A stretch of 64,000 nt of DNA, from contig CAJINV010000001.1 in the NCBI GenBank assembly GCA_905178155.1, positions 362,637-426,636 of the forward strand, read 5' to 3'. A model generated the notes under the pieces. It saw nothing but the letters and a program-made list of their open reading frames with translations, made no database searches and was not told the origin of the DNA. Shown here piece after piece: positions 9,955 through 21,068 of this stretch. Every line of letters begins with the position of its first letter. Within the stretch, counting starts at the first letter, position 1. This DNA is from Amoebophrya sp. A120. Taxonomy: Eukaryota > Sar > Dinophyceae > Syndiniales > Amoebophryaceae. Made by a program: the position numbers and the translations under genes.

Positions 9955-11422
9955 TCATAATTGTTCCCCCGTATCCCCGCCAATGACCTCTGTCCACATC
10001 TTCTCGCAGAATTCCGTGGCGGCGGTCTCGCGGTTTTCCCAGTCCGCCTTCATCGCCGACTCCAAAGTGGTCACTAGCCCGTCGCAGGTTCCCTTTGCGT
10101 CCGCCGGAGCTCCCGCGCACATCTTCTTGCCGTAGTCTGGGCCGGATTTCGCTTTGAACTGCAAATAATTTGAAGCAAGTGCTTTGTTTCTCATATTTGT
10201 TATGGGCACCATTGTGTTTTTTTTTTCAATGCTGTCTCACTAGAACCCGAGTGCCCAGATCATGTGCAGCTCCTTCGACAAATGAGCAGACTCGTATCTC
10301 TGATGTCTACCTCGAACTAGAAGACAAGCATCACCGTCATCATTTATCCTGCACTTGGGGGGGACGTGCGGAGGGGTTGATGGGGTTCAAGTTCACAATG
10401 AATAAAACAAAGCTTTGTAACTCGTACCAACGACGGCCTGAGCACCCCATTTTTGCAGTCGACGTTGAAGAGAATCTGAAACACGCTTTTGAAGGCCTCT
10501 GCCTCGTTAATCTGCACTTCCTGGCACTTGCCCGCCCAGTCCTCCCACACCTCGTTTACAATGTCGCACTTGACCCAGAAAAACATGTTGTGCCCGGCCC
10601 CGTAGCTGCCTCCGTCCCGGCCGTCCAACGAGTACCCCTCAGCGCACTGGTATTGTGCGCCTTTCACCGGGTATACTGAGTAAAAACGTCCCCATACCAT
10701 ACTTAGTCAAGATCCGCTAGACAAATCAACCAGCTATGGTTGTTTCGCATGACAGGTTTGTCCTGGTAGTGTAAACCTGTTTAGCTAGTTCCGAAGCAGC
10801 ACAGATCTAGCATATCATGCTGATTCTAGCATCACAAATTCCAAAACACGACTCGAAGATGCAGATGGTTCTCATGAGGCTCCGCATGAGGAACTTTTTT
10901 GGCATGCAAATTTGCATCACAACTCTGGGGTGGGAACGTTTTGACTTCGGATACCGGGTCCGTGATGTTCGCAAACACCGCGTTGTGATTCTCCGGTCGG
11001 GGTGCCGGGCACCGGGGTTTCGGCACGCACCCGTACTCCTCGATGACCGTTTTGAAGTACCCCGCTTCCTGGCAAACCATCTTGGGCGGCTCGCCGACAA
11101 AGCCCTTCTGGCAGGCCAGTTGCAGTTCGTACCCCGGGTCAAACTCGTCCTTCCGCGTGTCGTCGCGGGGAATGTACGTGTTCTTGGGGAAAACGGTCGG
11201 CATAATGCACTTGACGTCCTTGGTACTATGATGTGTCTCTTCGCGGCGACGGGCATTTGATATTTTTGAACTTGTACCGCTACGCTTGGAACTACCGAAA
11301 AACAACCGGGAAGTCGACACAGAGGAGGTTCCAGAAGTCCTCGCAGAAACCTCCTGCGTCACAGCGAGGAACACCGTGAGGCGTCCAATTCTCCCCCGCG
11401 TCTCCCGACGCCGCCCCACCAT
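9955..11422 (-). CDS. Cysteine-rich sushi/CCP-like secreted protein, three exons
   Basis: The inferred CDS is complement(9955..10158, 10428..10675, 10924..11422), 951 nt, 316 aa. Both introns are GT-AG (10159-10427 GTACGAG...TTTGCAG; 10676-10923 GTTGTGA...ACTCAG) and the phases agree. The ATG at 11422 opens a short basic region and a weak hydrophobic stretch (LTVFLAVTQEVSA), consistent with a signal peptide. Two Cys-rich modules follow. One contains LQLACQKGFVGEPPKMVCQE, the other AQYQCAEGYSL and later WAGKC. The pattern Cys...Cys-x-x-Gly-[YF]...Cys...Trp/Tyr...Cys resembles complement-control (sushi) modules. A third Cys pair lies near the C-terminus (KKMCAGAP, KGTCDGL). Such proteins are usually extracellular and adhesive. 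The family call is moderate, and an upstream exon cannot be excluded. Confidence 0.6.
10676..10923 (-). other. Intron 1 of the sushi-like gene, probable decayed introner
   Basis: This 248-bp intron begins GTTGTG and ends TACTCAG. It contains ctagcatcacaaatt (10826-10840, plus strand), which matches the core of the introners at 12526-12540 and 20142-20156. It lacks the terminal inverted repeats and an obvious duplication, which suggests an older introner whose ends have decayed into ordinary GT-AG signals. Confidence 0.5.
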
Positions 11423-12119
11423 GATTGGAGGACCTCGACCGGAGGAAGTTCTCGCCTGTGGACTAAAATTTGGAACGGACGAGGAAATGGCAAGTTGTTG
11501 AGTTTCTGTCTCGAAGAAAAATTGTTGACCCTTCTCGAACAACAATCAAAAATTGTAGCATCAAACTGGTCACGGAAGATCTTCTTCTTTTTTCCCGAAC
11601 AACGACAGGCTGGAAAATTTGGCCAGTTGCTTCAGACTATGCGCGGCGAAGGGAATTCGTTCAATTTGTCGTTGAAATTTTCGTTCCAAGCAATGTGACT
11701 TGTTTCCCGGAGACAACGGGAAAGCAAAAGATAAAGATTTGCGGTGGCAATGTCCTCGACTGATGCTCACCGCAGAGCGCACCATGCGGAATCACACGAG
11801 AAAGGGGTAGGGAAAAGTCGCGCAAGACAACAGAAAGTGAGAAGATAAAACTACACATTGCAGCTGGTAGAATGATCTACAGAAAGATTAACATATGCTG
11901 TGCTGGGGGTAGAAAAATTCATCACTGAAGTAGACGTAGAGCAAGTTCACTTGCAAACCACTTCAAGAATACTTCGTATGTATATCGTGTAGAGGTACAA
12001 CACGAGGTACGTTCAAGTTGATTGCATAGAAATACGCGCAATGGGACTAAAGTACTTCAAAAAGTAGTATGAAATTCACAGAGGCCGTGGCTATTTCCAG
12101 AACTTTCCTACTTTTCATT
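11423..12119. other. Intergenic, no gene seen
   Basis: These 697 bases lie between the 5' end of the sushi-like gene and the stop of the exchanger gene. Only short unsupported ORFs occur. The region should hold the promoter or trans-splice acceptor of the sushi-like gene, but I can identify no specific element. Confidence 0.6.
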
Positions 12120-15100
12120 TTATGCATATTTCGCGTCTTTCGTGACAAACCACAAATTTAGCACAAACACCACGTACAGGACAGCGAAGACCGTTGTCGT
12201 GTTGCTATCCAGCGTGTACTCTCGCACGGCAGCCCAGCCCACCAACAGGAGTAGCGTCCCCGCCATCCAGATCGTGCCGCACTCCAGGCCCGGGGAACGC
12301 AAGGGGATCGTCACGACGCTTCCACTACTGGCGAAGACGTAGCACTTGAGGAACCAGGGCAGAGCCAACGCCACAAATGCATTCTGCACGTTTGACCCCA
12401 GCGCGTTCGCGATCGCCATGTTGCTCTTCCCGTCCTTGTATCAAATGCAAAAGTGTCTGGGTCTGGAAGATTCTGAGACTTGCCATGCATGTTTTGTATG
12501 ACCCAGAATGTCTGTACTGCACGACCTAGCATCACAGATTTTTAGAGGGCTTCCTGATGCCTATTCCGCATTACAAATGCCCTCTCCACGTAGCACAGTC
12601 TGGGCTCCTCTTCCTGGTCATGCAATACAGATTTTTTTGGAGTCCAAAGATAGCATGACAAGTTTGGATCCTTCCAAACCCAGACATTTTTACAGTTGAT
12701 ACCTTGCTCGCCAAAAAAGAGGCCCACACGTTCGGCAAGGAGGTTCCCGCGGCACAGAGCGTGGCCCCCAGGAAGCCGACGGGGATTTGGTACGCTTTGG
12801 CCAGGTGCTGGACGGTGGAAACCATCAGGTTGGAGAAAATCCCGAGCCACAGCATGGACAACAAAAAGCACCAGTACCACCGGTGCTGGCGACTCGTCTC
12901 CTTCGGGTCGCACCAGCTCATGGTGATATCGTACAGAAAGTTGATCGGCGCTTCAAACACGAGCAGTAACTTCCGCGCGGTGCCGATGGTCTCCTCCTGC
13001 AAGTCGTTGGTTAAGTCCATCAAAGCGTCATTTGACATCACGCTCGCCCGCCGCCGCAACTTGGTGCTGGCGACGCGAGGAAGCATCTGCGGACTGGATT
13101 CGGTCGAGGAAGCGATCGACGACCGCAAAATCGGTACTACTGGTGGATTGTTATTCCTGTAACCGCTCAACACCTGGATTCGCTCCGGCGGGGCGTGTGC
13201 TGGTCTACTGTTGCTATTCATTTTGTAGGTCGTAGTACCATTGTTGTATCTACTTTTTTCTTCAAGCGAAAGAAAGTTGTCGCCGCTCCCTGCGGTCGTG
13301 GTCCCTGAGGTAGTTATTTGCTGGCGACGTGCAAGTTGTGAAGAAGAACCGGGCCGGTTGTAGTAGTTACCGTCATCGCTACTGGCCGTAGTTCCGGATG
13401 TCGCGAGATTGGGGCCCTGCTGCATGTAGATCGGGAGATTGTACTTGAACGGTCCACCGCTGGTGCCCTGAGTTTGCGATGGTCTAGCTGGAAGTGGTTG
13501 TTGTGCGGTCATCTCAATACGAGCGGAAGTGGACCCCAGATGAACGTCGTGTTCTGACGGTGCCGAACCCCCTGCTCCACCAACAAATTGGCCCGCACCC
13601 TGCAGCTGCTGCCCCGGTGTAGTTGTAGTAATACTTCCCGGGCCCCCGATCTGACCCCCGATGCCGAAGGTCATCTGCGTTCTGCGCAGCTTGGCCTGCT
13701 CCTCCAACTCGCACTCCACTGGCAACAGGTCGCGAATCAACCGCTCCTTGTCCTCGAAGCGCGCGAACTCCAGCACTAGCACGACTTTCTCGCCGTAGCT
13801 CCCTCGCACCTGCACTTGCACCTTACGGCTGCTGGGGTCCGCGTCTTTGAGGCAAATAATGTCATCGGAAGAAACCCCGGTGGTTTGGTGCCGTGCGTAC
13901 GTCTTCGTATACTTTTTCGCCTGTTTCTTCGGACTCTGACTACCCGCTTGGTTGTGGTTGTTGTTTCTTTCCGTGTTCGGACTGATTTTTTCTGCTCCAG
14001 GAAAAAACTGCTCCGGGGGAGGGGCCGTCTGATTGTATCGGTTGTACGGCTGAACATTATTTATTGCTGCCGTCGACAGGTTCTTATTTCCGCCATAATT
14101 GCTCTGTTCCGTGCTGGTGCGCGAAAATCCACCAGACAGCTGCTTTTGAAGGAGCGGCTGTTGCAAGGGATGATGTTTCGTAACCTTATTACTCTGTCGC
14201 TGTTGTCCACCACCAGTACCAGCCAAAGCCTGATACAGCATGCCGCCCTCGGTGGCGGTTCCAATACTGCTTCGCATCGTTCCGTCAGAGGACTCTGCTG
14301 ACTGGCTCAGCTGCTTCTCCTTAAGATTGTAAAAACCTTGATTTTCCTGCTTTGCCGCTACTTCGAAGGGAACACTTATCCCGTTCGCTGCTCCTGGATA
14401 GGTACTGGTGTGGTGCAACATTGCGACGTGGTCACCACCACCACTAGCCTGGTAAGCCTCTATGCGCGGCATGTCTGGGATGTCGTCACTGTCCTTCCGT
14501 GAAGAGGCGGGCAGCGACGGGCTCCGGCGCTGGATCACACCAGTCGCATTGTCTTGCTTCCACACCCCACCAGGTCTGGTGCCATTCTGCGCAAGAAATG
14601 GCTTGTCGAAGTGCGCAGGACCTCCGGTCCACTTATTGTTCTGGTCCATCTGCGATTTGAGTTTCAGCTGTAAGCCGGTGATGAAAATCTTGCCGTCCTT
14701 CCGCACGAGCAGGTGGTCGTGGAACCGACTGTCGTGGGAATCGATCATCCGATTCCGCCGGATCACCTTCACCCGCACGCGCGCGACCTCTGCGCCGTCC
14801 CGCAGCATTTTGGGCGGGACTTGCTGCATCAAGGATTCTTGCCCGAATTCCGGCGAGGCCACGACGTGCTTCGCCCGTTGCAGCGGGCTGCTGTCGGTGC
14901 TACCACCGCTCGTCGCCCCGCCGATGGAAGAGGGCGGCGGCCGAAGATACAGGGTGTTGCTGTAGTTGCTCTTGCTGTCGGCCGTGCTCTGGGATGAACT
15001 GCCGAAAAGCAATGGCGCAGTTAACGGAGCTACGGTGGCCGCGGTCGTCCTTTCCGATGGCGCTTGCTGTAGTCCAGCTGCCGGTTGGCTGCTGTAGGTT

Positions 15101-16845
15101 GAAGTTCTTGACGCGCGAGAAAGTGGGAGCTGCGGCAAAGGTGAATTCTTCACACTACTTCTTCGGATGGACGGCAACTGCAATGTGCTGAACGCTCCTC
15201 CGAGCGGAGGAGATGATGAATTCGTCTGCGCAATTATTTGTTCCCCGACTGCTGCTGCAGGAACTAAAGGAGGTTTGTTTTCCTTGTCTTGTTCCGTGAA
15301 AATTTCGCTCTGTTTCTGTTCCGGCGAGGCAGCTATTCCGAACAAGTTGTCGATGTCCGAGAGACCGGGGCGGTTCGCGGATTCCTGTCGGTTCTGCGCG
15401 AATGTGACGGGGTCCTCGATGCTGCTGTCTACTGAGGCCTGGATGAACGATCCCTGCCGGCTGTCGTCCTTGCTGTTTAGCTCCTGCCTGTCGAACAATT
15501 CCTTAAATTTCGCTTCCTTTTCCTGTTGCACATCAGTCGCGGTAGTTGTGACACCTGCGCGTTCACCTGCTCGCGCAGAAGCTGCGGAATTGTTGTTCGC
15601 TGCGCTCCCAGCATTCGCGTTCGACGTCGTCCCTAGAGCGAAATAGTTGAAGGCGGAGTCCTCGTTTGTTCCTCCCGCCGCCCCGGGTACAACGGCCAAC
15701 GCTCCGCTCACATCTTGCGAGAGTGTCGGCGCGAGCACGAGCGTATCGAAGGATCCCGGGATGAAGGGCGCGGACGAGGTGAGTTGCTCGTTGATCTCCG
15801 TGATCTTGCTCAATTGCTTCGCGCGGAATTGTTCGAGACCACCCAACTGGTCTCCTCCGGCGGATGCTGGTCCTTCGGCGGAGGCAGTTCTGGAGCCGGC
15901 GTTGAGAATCTCCTCTTCCAGTTCCGCATTGTCGTCCTCCTCCGTGGTATCGTCCTCTGGGAAAAAATACGCCGTTGAGCCCACGCAAACCGCGTACAAA
16001 ATCGCGCAGCTAAGCAAGACCCCGCTGTCGACTGCGCCCACTTCTCCCTTGAAGAAGAGATAAGCTAGTAGCACGATGGAGAGGGCGTAGAAGCCGCAAT
16101 CGCGGCGAAAGGAGACCACCGAGAGCTCCAGGGGCATCTCCGGGCACGCGTACACCGCCGCGGCCACGATGGCCAGCAGGTTGAACACCTGCGTGCCGAC
16201 CACCTGCGTGACCCCGACGTCCGAGGGAATCAGGAAGAGCGATACCAAATTCGTGATCAGCTCCGGGCCGTTGCACCCCAGAGCGAGGAGCGTCGCCCCG
16301 GCCACGTCCTCGGGAATGTCAAATTCCTCTACCACCACCTCGATGGCGGGCACCAGCCACTCGTCCGTGACGGAAACTTGGGCGTAGAAAATGTAAATCA
16401 CGACCAGCCACCAAATCCAGCGCCCGTCCTCCTCGACGATCTTGATTTTCTCCTCCACTTCCTCATCCGTTCTTGCGCGGTTGTCGCTGTCTTCAGCCGG
16501 AGTTGAGGATGTCAAGAGGAGCTGCGCAAGGTCCTGCTGTTCCGAAGTCGTGGACGACTGTGATTGCTTTTCTGTGCTGTCATCAACATCTTCATCTGCT
16601 CCGGAGATCTTGGCGCTTGTTGCAATAAGGAGAACTGCTGGGGGTCGCTTATTTGGTTCTACTACTTCAGTCGCGTTTGCAAGGGCTACGCTTTGACTTT
16701 CAGCAGGACCTGACGTTGCACCGCTGCTCGTGTCCGGATTTTTCATGGTCGCCGACGCGGCTCTCGCATGCTCCGGGCAGAGCACGAGTATGTTGCTAGC
16801 CGATGCCTGGATCAGCAGCAGAAACTTTCGTACAGCAGACAGCAT
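12120..16845 (-). CDS. Na+/Ca2+(,K+) exchanger of the NCKX/SLC24 family
   Basis: The inferred CDS is complement(12120..12434, 12703..16845), 4458 nt, 1485 aa. It should be an integral membrane cation/Ca2+ antiporter. An N-terminal hydrophobic stretch may be a signal sequence. The first alpha repeat is near residues 161-231, with DVAGATLLALGCNGPEL and VGTQVFNLLAI. A very large Ser/Gln/Asn-rich loop (about 300-1290) follows, then the second cluster with GATLCAAGTSLPNVWASF and ALGSNVQNAF. Glu195 aligns with the essential Glu of alpha-1. The acidic residues of alpha-2 are Asn here: 1372 in SLPN and 1399 in GSNVQN. The loop is far longer than in animal NCKX proteins. The single intron (12435-12702, GT-AG) is an introner cutting alpha-2, and its exact removal restores FLASKDGKSNMAIANALG. 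The ATG at 16845 is the first Met before the hydrophobic leader. Confidence 0.85.
12439..12701 (-). mobile_element. Introner (TATCAAATG family) in the exchanger gene
   Basis: This 263-bp element has terminal inverted repeats of about 32 bp, left end TATCAAATGCAAAAGTGTCT and right end its imperfect complement. It is flanked by a perfect 5-bp CCTTG duplication (12434-12438 and 12702-12706). The core ctagcatcacagatt is at 12526-12540, so it lies in the sense orientation relative to the gene. Because the duplication reads CAAGG on the coding strand, the intron can be set as GTATCAACTG...GATACAAG, giving canonical GT-AG ends partly supplied by the target. Confidence 0.92.
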
Positions 16846-18037
16846 GTCCTCGTGGCTTGTTTACCAGTTCCCGGCGCTGACGGAGTGACGTCACAAGATC
16901 GCTTCCACCTTGTTCCCAGGCTGGACTGTTGCTCGCGTGGTCCTTATGTTTCTTTCATGTTGAAGATTCATCTTGTCGCGTAGGCGTACTATTCTCAATA
17001 CTTTGAATAAACCTTGTCATACGATGAGGAAAATGAAAAGCCAAAATTTCCTGTAGTTTTGTTGTAAATAGAAGCTGTTTCCTGTTGTTCAGAAATTGCT
17101 CAAACGCTCGCTTTTCTTGTACATATTCTGCAGGAGCGGCTAGGGCATCGATACAAGTCAATGCTTGTCGAAAAATATAAACGGTTTACGGTTTTAGATT
17201 TCATATATCTTCTTTATGTTCAGGTGATTCGTCGAAGTCCGATCGATGAGCTTGTAGCTTTGAGCAGACCGAATTTCAAGATTTGGTAGTGATCTCAGGA
17301 AGGAAAGCCCGAACTGGCATTCGAGAAGCTTTTCTTGAGCTCCTCAGGTTGGAGCGTCACCGAGGATGCGGAAGCGCAAAGCTGTTGACCGATCCGTGCC
17401 TTAAATGCCACATTCATCACATACATCTGATTTCAGCCTGACGGTGAAACAGAAACTTCCACATTACTTATTACATCGATCGGCGCACACCTGAAAGCAG
17501 CAACTATTCTTGTTTTTCCGGCGCATGAACATCAGCTGTCGCAGCAGCGTGAAAGAATACACGACGACGCTGTCACGGCACTCTTCGTCCGCGAGACCTC
17601 CCAGCTGCAGTCGTGTGTACGAATGATGAATGAAAATCTTCTCATTGTCATTCTCCTGGCTAATATGATTTCTTTCCTTAGATTTTAGAGCGCAGTCAGT
17701 GGGTAATGTCGTTGCGTGTGCGTAGAAATATCAAGAAGATGAATGGTCCTGCCTCAGCATGAACCACACGAAGTTGGCATTATCTATGTAGTTTCGTCGT
17801 TAGATTTAGGACGCGATCGTACAAGATCTTGATTGACACACATGACGCAGAAGAGGCGATAGTTGAGGACAGCACAGGACCGGCGTAGTTGCAACGACGT
17901 CGATTGAAGCTGAAGGACCAGCGTTTTTGTGAAACTTCATCACATAAAAATTCTTTAGATTTCATCGCGACCAGAGCTCCTTCGGGAAACAAGTCGGAGC
18001 TCTTGAAGCGCCTCCCGTCCTGCTTGCAGCCTCTGCC
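16846..18037. other. Intergenic, about 1.2 kb, no gene seen
   Basis: The region lies between the start of the exchanger gene and the stop of the SPRY gene. Short ORFs exist on both strands but none has domain features, splice-compatible neighbours or a repeated counterpart. I see no RNA gene or clear terminal-inverted-repeat element. Confidence 0.55.
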
Positions 18038-21000
18038 TCACGCCGCGGCCTCTTGCACGACCACCCGCAGGGTCTGTCTCCACGAGGCGGCACTGGGCGG
18101 CCCGCACCGGGCGCCGTGGTAGCAACTCCGGAAAACGGCGACGCCTGGCGCCAGGGCGACAAATTTGAAGGCCACTTTCAGCACCGTGTGGCCCGGATGA
18201 AAGTTCAGGTCAAATTCGCGGTGCAGGTAGAAGACATCCTGTGCGACGACGTCTTCGCGGTCGATTGCAAAACGCCACTCGTTCTCTGTTTGTTTCCATA
18301 AGGGTGTTAGACTTAAAGAGCTGAAATGGAAAACAAGGCATAGGATTAGATAGCATGATGTGCTAAAAAGCGTATTATGATATTGCAAATGCAAGAGTGT
18401 TCATCGATTCGTATCAATTATACCGTCAGCGACATCCTCAAGCTCGACGAACAGCACTGCATCTCCAACTGTCAAAGACAAATCCTCCGTAACGTTCGCG
18501 CTAATTTCCACCGTGTTCCCCGTGTGAAAACCGGCAACTTTTCGCGCGCTGAGCTCGTCTTGGTACCTGTAGATGTACAACCTTATAACAGCAACAGAGA
18601 TCTTCACTGACGATAGAAGGCCAAGGCAGAAAGAGAAACAGAAACACTGACTGCTGCAAACGTAAAAAGACCCCAACCAGTAAAGCCTTTACGTGGCCCC
18701 ATGGCTCCCGGAAGCTTCGTGCTCCGCCTCTGCTTGCGCGTGGCGAAGCAAGTCTGGGACTGGCGGGTTTTCTTTTATGACAAAGCTACACGACGACGCC
18801 TCGCTGCCCTCCAGGCTGATCGCGGGGAACAGCGGGTAGCTCTTCGGGATGTCTGGGAGCGACCGCGCGTCGGCTGAAAACTTTCCGTTTATCCAAAACG
18901 AAAGCTTCGCTTGTGGCTGCGACGCGTCGAGCAAGACGCCGAGGGTATCTGTGATTTTTCACCACATGCTGCACAAAAGCCGTGACCGGCGTACTATTTT
19001 TAGGGGCTATTTTTATTGTCGAAAAAGAATGAATCAAGATAAGCCCCTGAGGAACCAATGACACGAGATGTTGAGACTTTGTTTTCGCCTTCCTCGAAAA
19101 ACGTCAACTGTACCTCCTGGCCTGAAGTGCCTACCCTGTGCCAAGGTGACGCAATGACCCTCGTTTTCCTCGACGGACTGATTGATGTTGATTCGTGTTT
19201 CCACACCCCGCGGAACCACACCAAATTTGATATCCACGCCGGCAGTCTGAATTTCAATTTTCGGAGACCAAAATAAGGACCGAGCAACACTCTGCCTACT
19301 ATAAACCATAACCATTTCTATTCGCCAAGAGGAAGAGGAAGAGCAAAATCAAAAAGCATATGCATAAGGATAAGCACGACCACCTCAACCAATAAAAAGC
19401 CCTTCCAAGAAACCTGCTGTTGCGGCCCGGGCTCTGCTGTGTTCAGGAACTCCCAGTAGTGCTTCCCACTCGAAAAGCCTTTGACGCTGAGCAACATCCC
19501 AGTCCCCGTCCCCGACCTCACATAGGCCCCCGGCTCGGCCTCCAGAAACCCGCTGCGGTTCGCCCCAAGACAGGAAACGTCCACCACAAAGCACTGCGTG
19601 TTGTTACACGCGTTAATATTAGCACCGTCCTGAAACTGCTGCATCGACGCCGCTTTGCTGCCGCTGCGACTGCCCGGGCGAGATCCGGTTTTGCTACCGG
19701 AAGACCGCTGTCTCGAGGCAGGTGCTGCTGCTGGGCCCTTGCTGCTGGAGGACGTGGACGTCGACGGTTGAAGATTTTGGTGCAGTTTCCCGGCTGTCGC
19801 AATCGTGCCGTGTGATGTCGTGCCGTCTTTAATACTGGTCGTTGTGCTCGCCTGCAGTTGCTGTGCGTGTTGCGTTTGTCCGGGTCGTGCGCCCGCGGCG
19901 TGATACTGCCGCGTCCCGTTCGGCGTGCTGACCACCCGAATGGTGTGCGGCTGTTGCTGTTGCTGTATTTGCATCCCATTTGTATTCATCCCGGCTAAAT
20001 GCGCCATCGATTGGCTCTGGGTGAGCACATCCACGTGATGATCATTGGGCGTCGTATGGATTGCAAAAATGGGTTGGTCTGGAAGATTCCGAGACCTGTC
20101 ATGCAGATTTTCCATGATCCATGTCACCTGGAATGCAGGACCTAGCATGACAGATTCTGCGGGATCCCTATCATGCCTATCCTGCATGAGAAACTTCCTC
20201 TCAACTTCGTCAAAAGTGGGCAACTTTTGGAATTCATGCAACACAGATTTTTGCATGATCCAGAATTAGCATCACAAGCTCCAACTACCTTCCACCAGAC
20301 CCAGACATTTTTACATTTGATACGTTGCATTAGACGACAAAACGGCCGCCTGCTGGTACTGCTGGTACGACCGCGGCGGAGGAGGGAAGTGCAGCGAGGC
20401 GACCGACGCCGTGCCTGTCAGTTGTTGCGGCCCGGACGGCATGCGATAGTACTGGGGCGTGTAAGGCTGCGCAGATGTACTAGAGAGCAGATTGCTGCTG
20501 AAGCCCGCAGGCGTGCCCGCCGTACTACTGCTCACAGCAGTGGTAGCCTGCTGATGTTGTTGTCCAGGAGCTCCTGCACCATGGAGAAACTCACCCTGCG
20601 CCTGGAGCCACGAACTTTGGAGATGATGCGCAGTTGAGGTGGTGGAGTAGGGGGACGGGGTTGCGACGGCTACCGGCGGCTCGACCTTCATGTCGAAGAT
20701 GGAGGCCCCGACGTTTTTGCTCGCGGCGGACCAATTCGTACCCCCCGCGCCGCCGAGACTCACCCGCAGCGCATCCGGCTGCAGCCCCACGGTCACGCCC
20801 TTCAGAGCCGGGGGGGCGGCCAGTAGCCGAGTGTTCATGCCGGACAAAGTGCCGGTGCTGCGGCTCCGCTGCATGGTGAATTCTTGGAGATATTTCTGGC
20901 AGGTTTCCACTTAGATTCTACTTCGGCTACTTTTTGAAGATGAGGAAAGGACTCAATGAGTCTTTTACTTACCCTATCGGAGAAAAGGGGGTTCTTCCAG

Positions 21001-21068
21001 CTGCGTAGGTAGAGATCCGTTTCTAATTCCACATAGGCACGACCACGATCAACAACCAGGTCGGGCAT
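18038..21068 (-). CDS. SPRY (B30.2-like) domain protein, seven exons
   Basis: The inferred CDS is complement(18038..18285, 18424..18566, 18693..18948, 19114..19246, 19414..20049, 20323..20895, 20973..21068), 2085 nt, 694 aa. Residues 1-380 are mostly Gln/Ser/Thr-rich and disordered. The SPRY core spans about 380-560, with GKHYWEFLN, IKFGVVPRG, PGDTLGVLLDASQPQAKLSF, WINGKF and LFPAISLEG. The C-terminal 130 residues form two smaller beta-rich blocks that I do not recognise. SPRY domains are protein-interaction modules, so a scaffold or adaptor role is inferred. Six introns are called. Five are short (77-167 bp) with GT starts and AG ends, such as GTAAGT at 20972 and GTAAAG at 18692, and one is the introner at 20055-20322. 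The phases of all exons agree. The ATG at 21068 is the first Met of the upstream exon, and further 5' exons are possible. Confidence 0.75.
20055..20322 (-). mobile_element. Introner in the SPRY gene
   Basis: This 268-bp element has a left end of TATGGATTGCAAAAATGGGT and a right end ending CATTTGATA, imperfect inverted repeats sharing TTGGTCTGGAAG. The 5-bp flanks are CGTCG (20050-20054) and CGTTG (20323-20327), 4 of 5 matching. The core ctagcatgacagatt (20142-20156) puts it in sense orientation, as in the exchanger gene. Either placement joins SSNA to TPNDHHVDV. A GT start is possible, but the matching end would be AC, not AG. Confidence 0.85.

Noticed and set aside
16955-17161. 68-codon minus-strand ORF (contains FEQFLNNRKQLLFTTKLQEI)
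   Set aside because: It looks somewhat protein-like but has no neighbour exon in a compatible frame, no paralogue and no domain, so it is left as intergenic.
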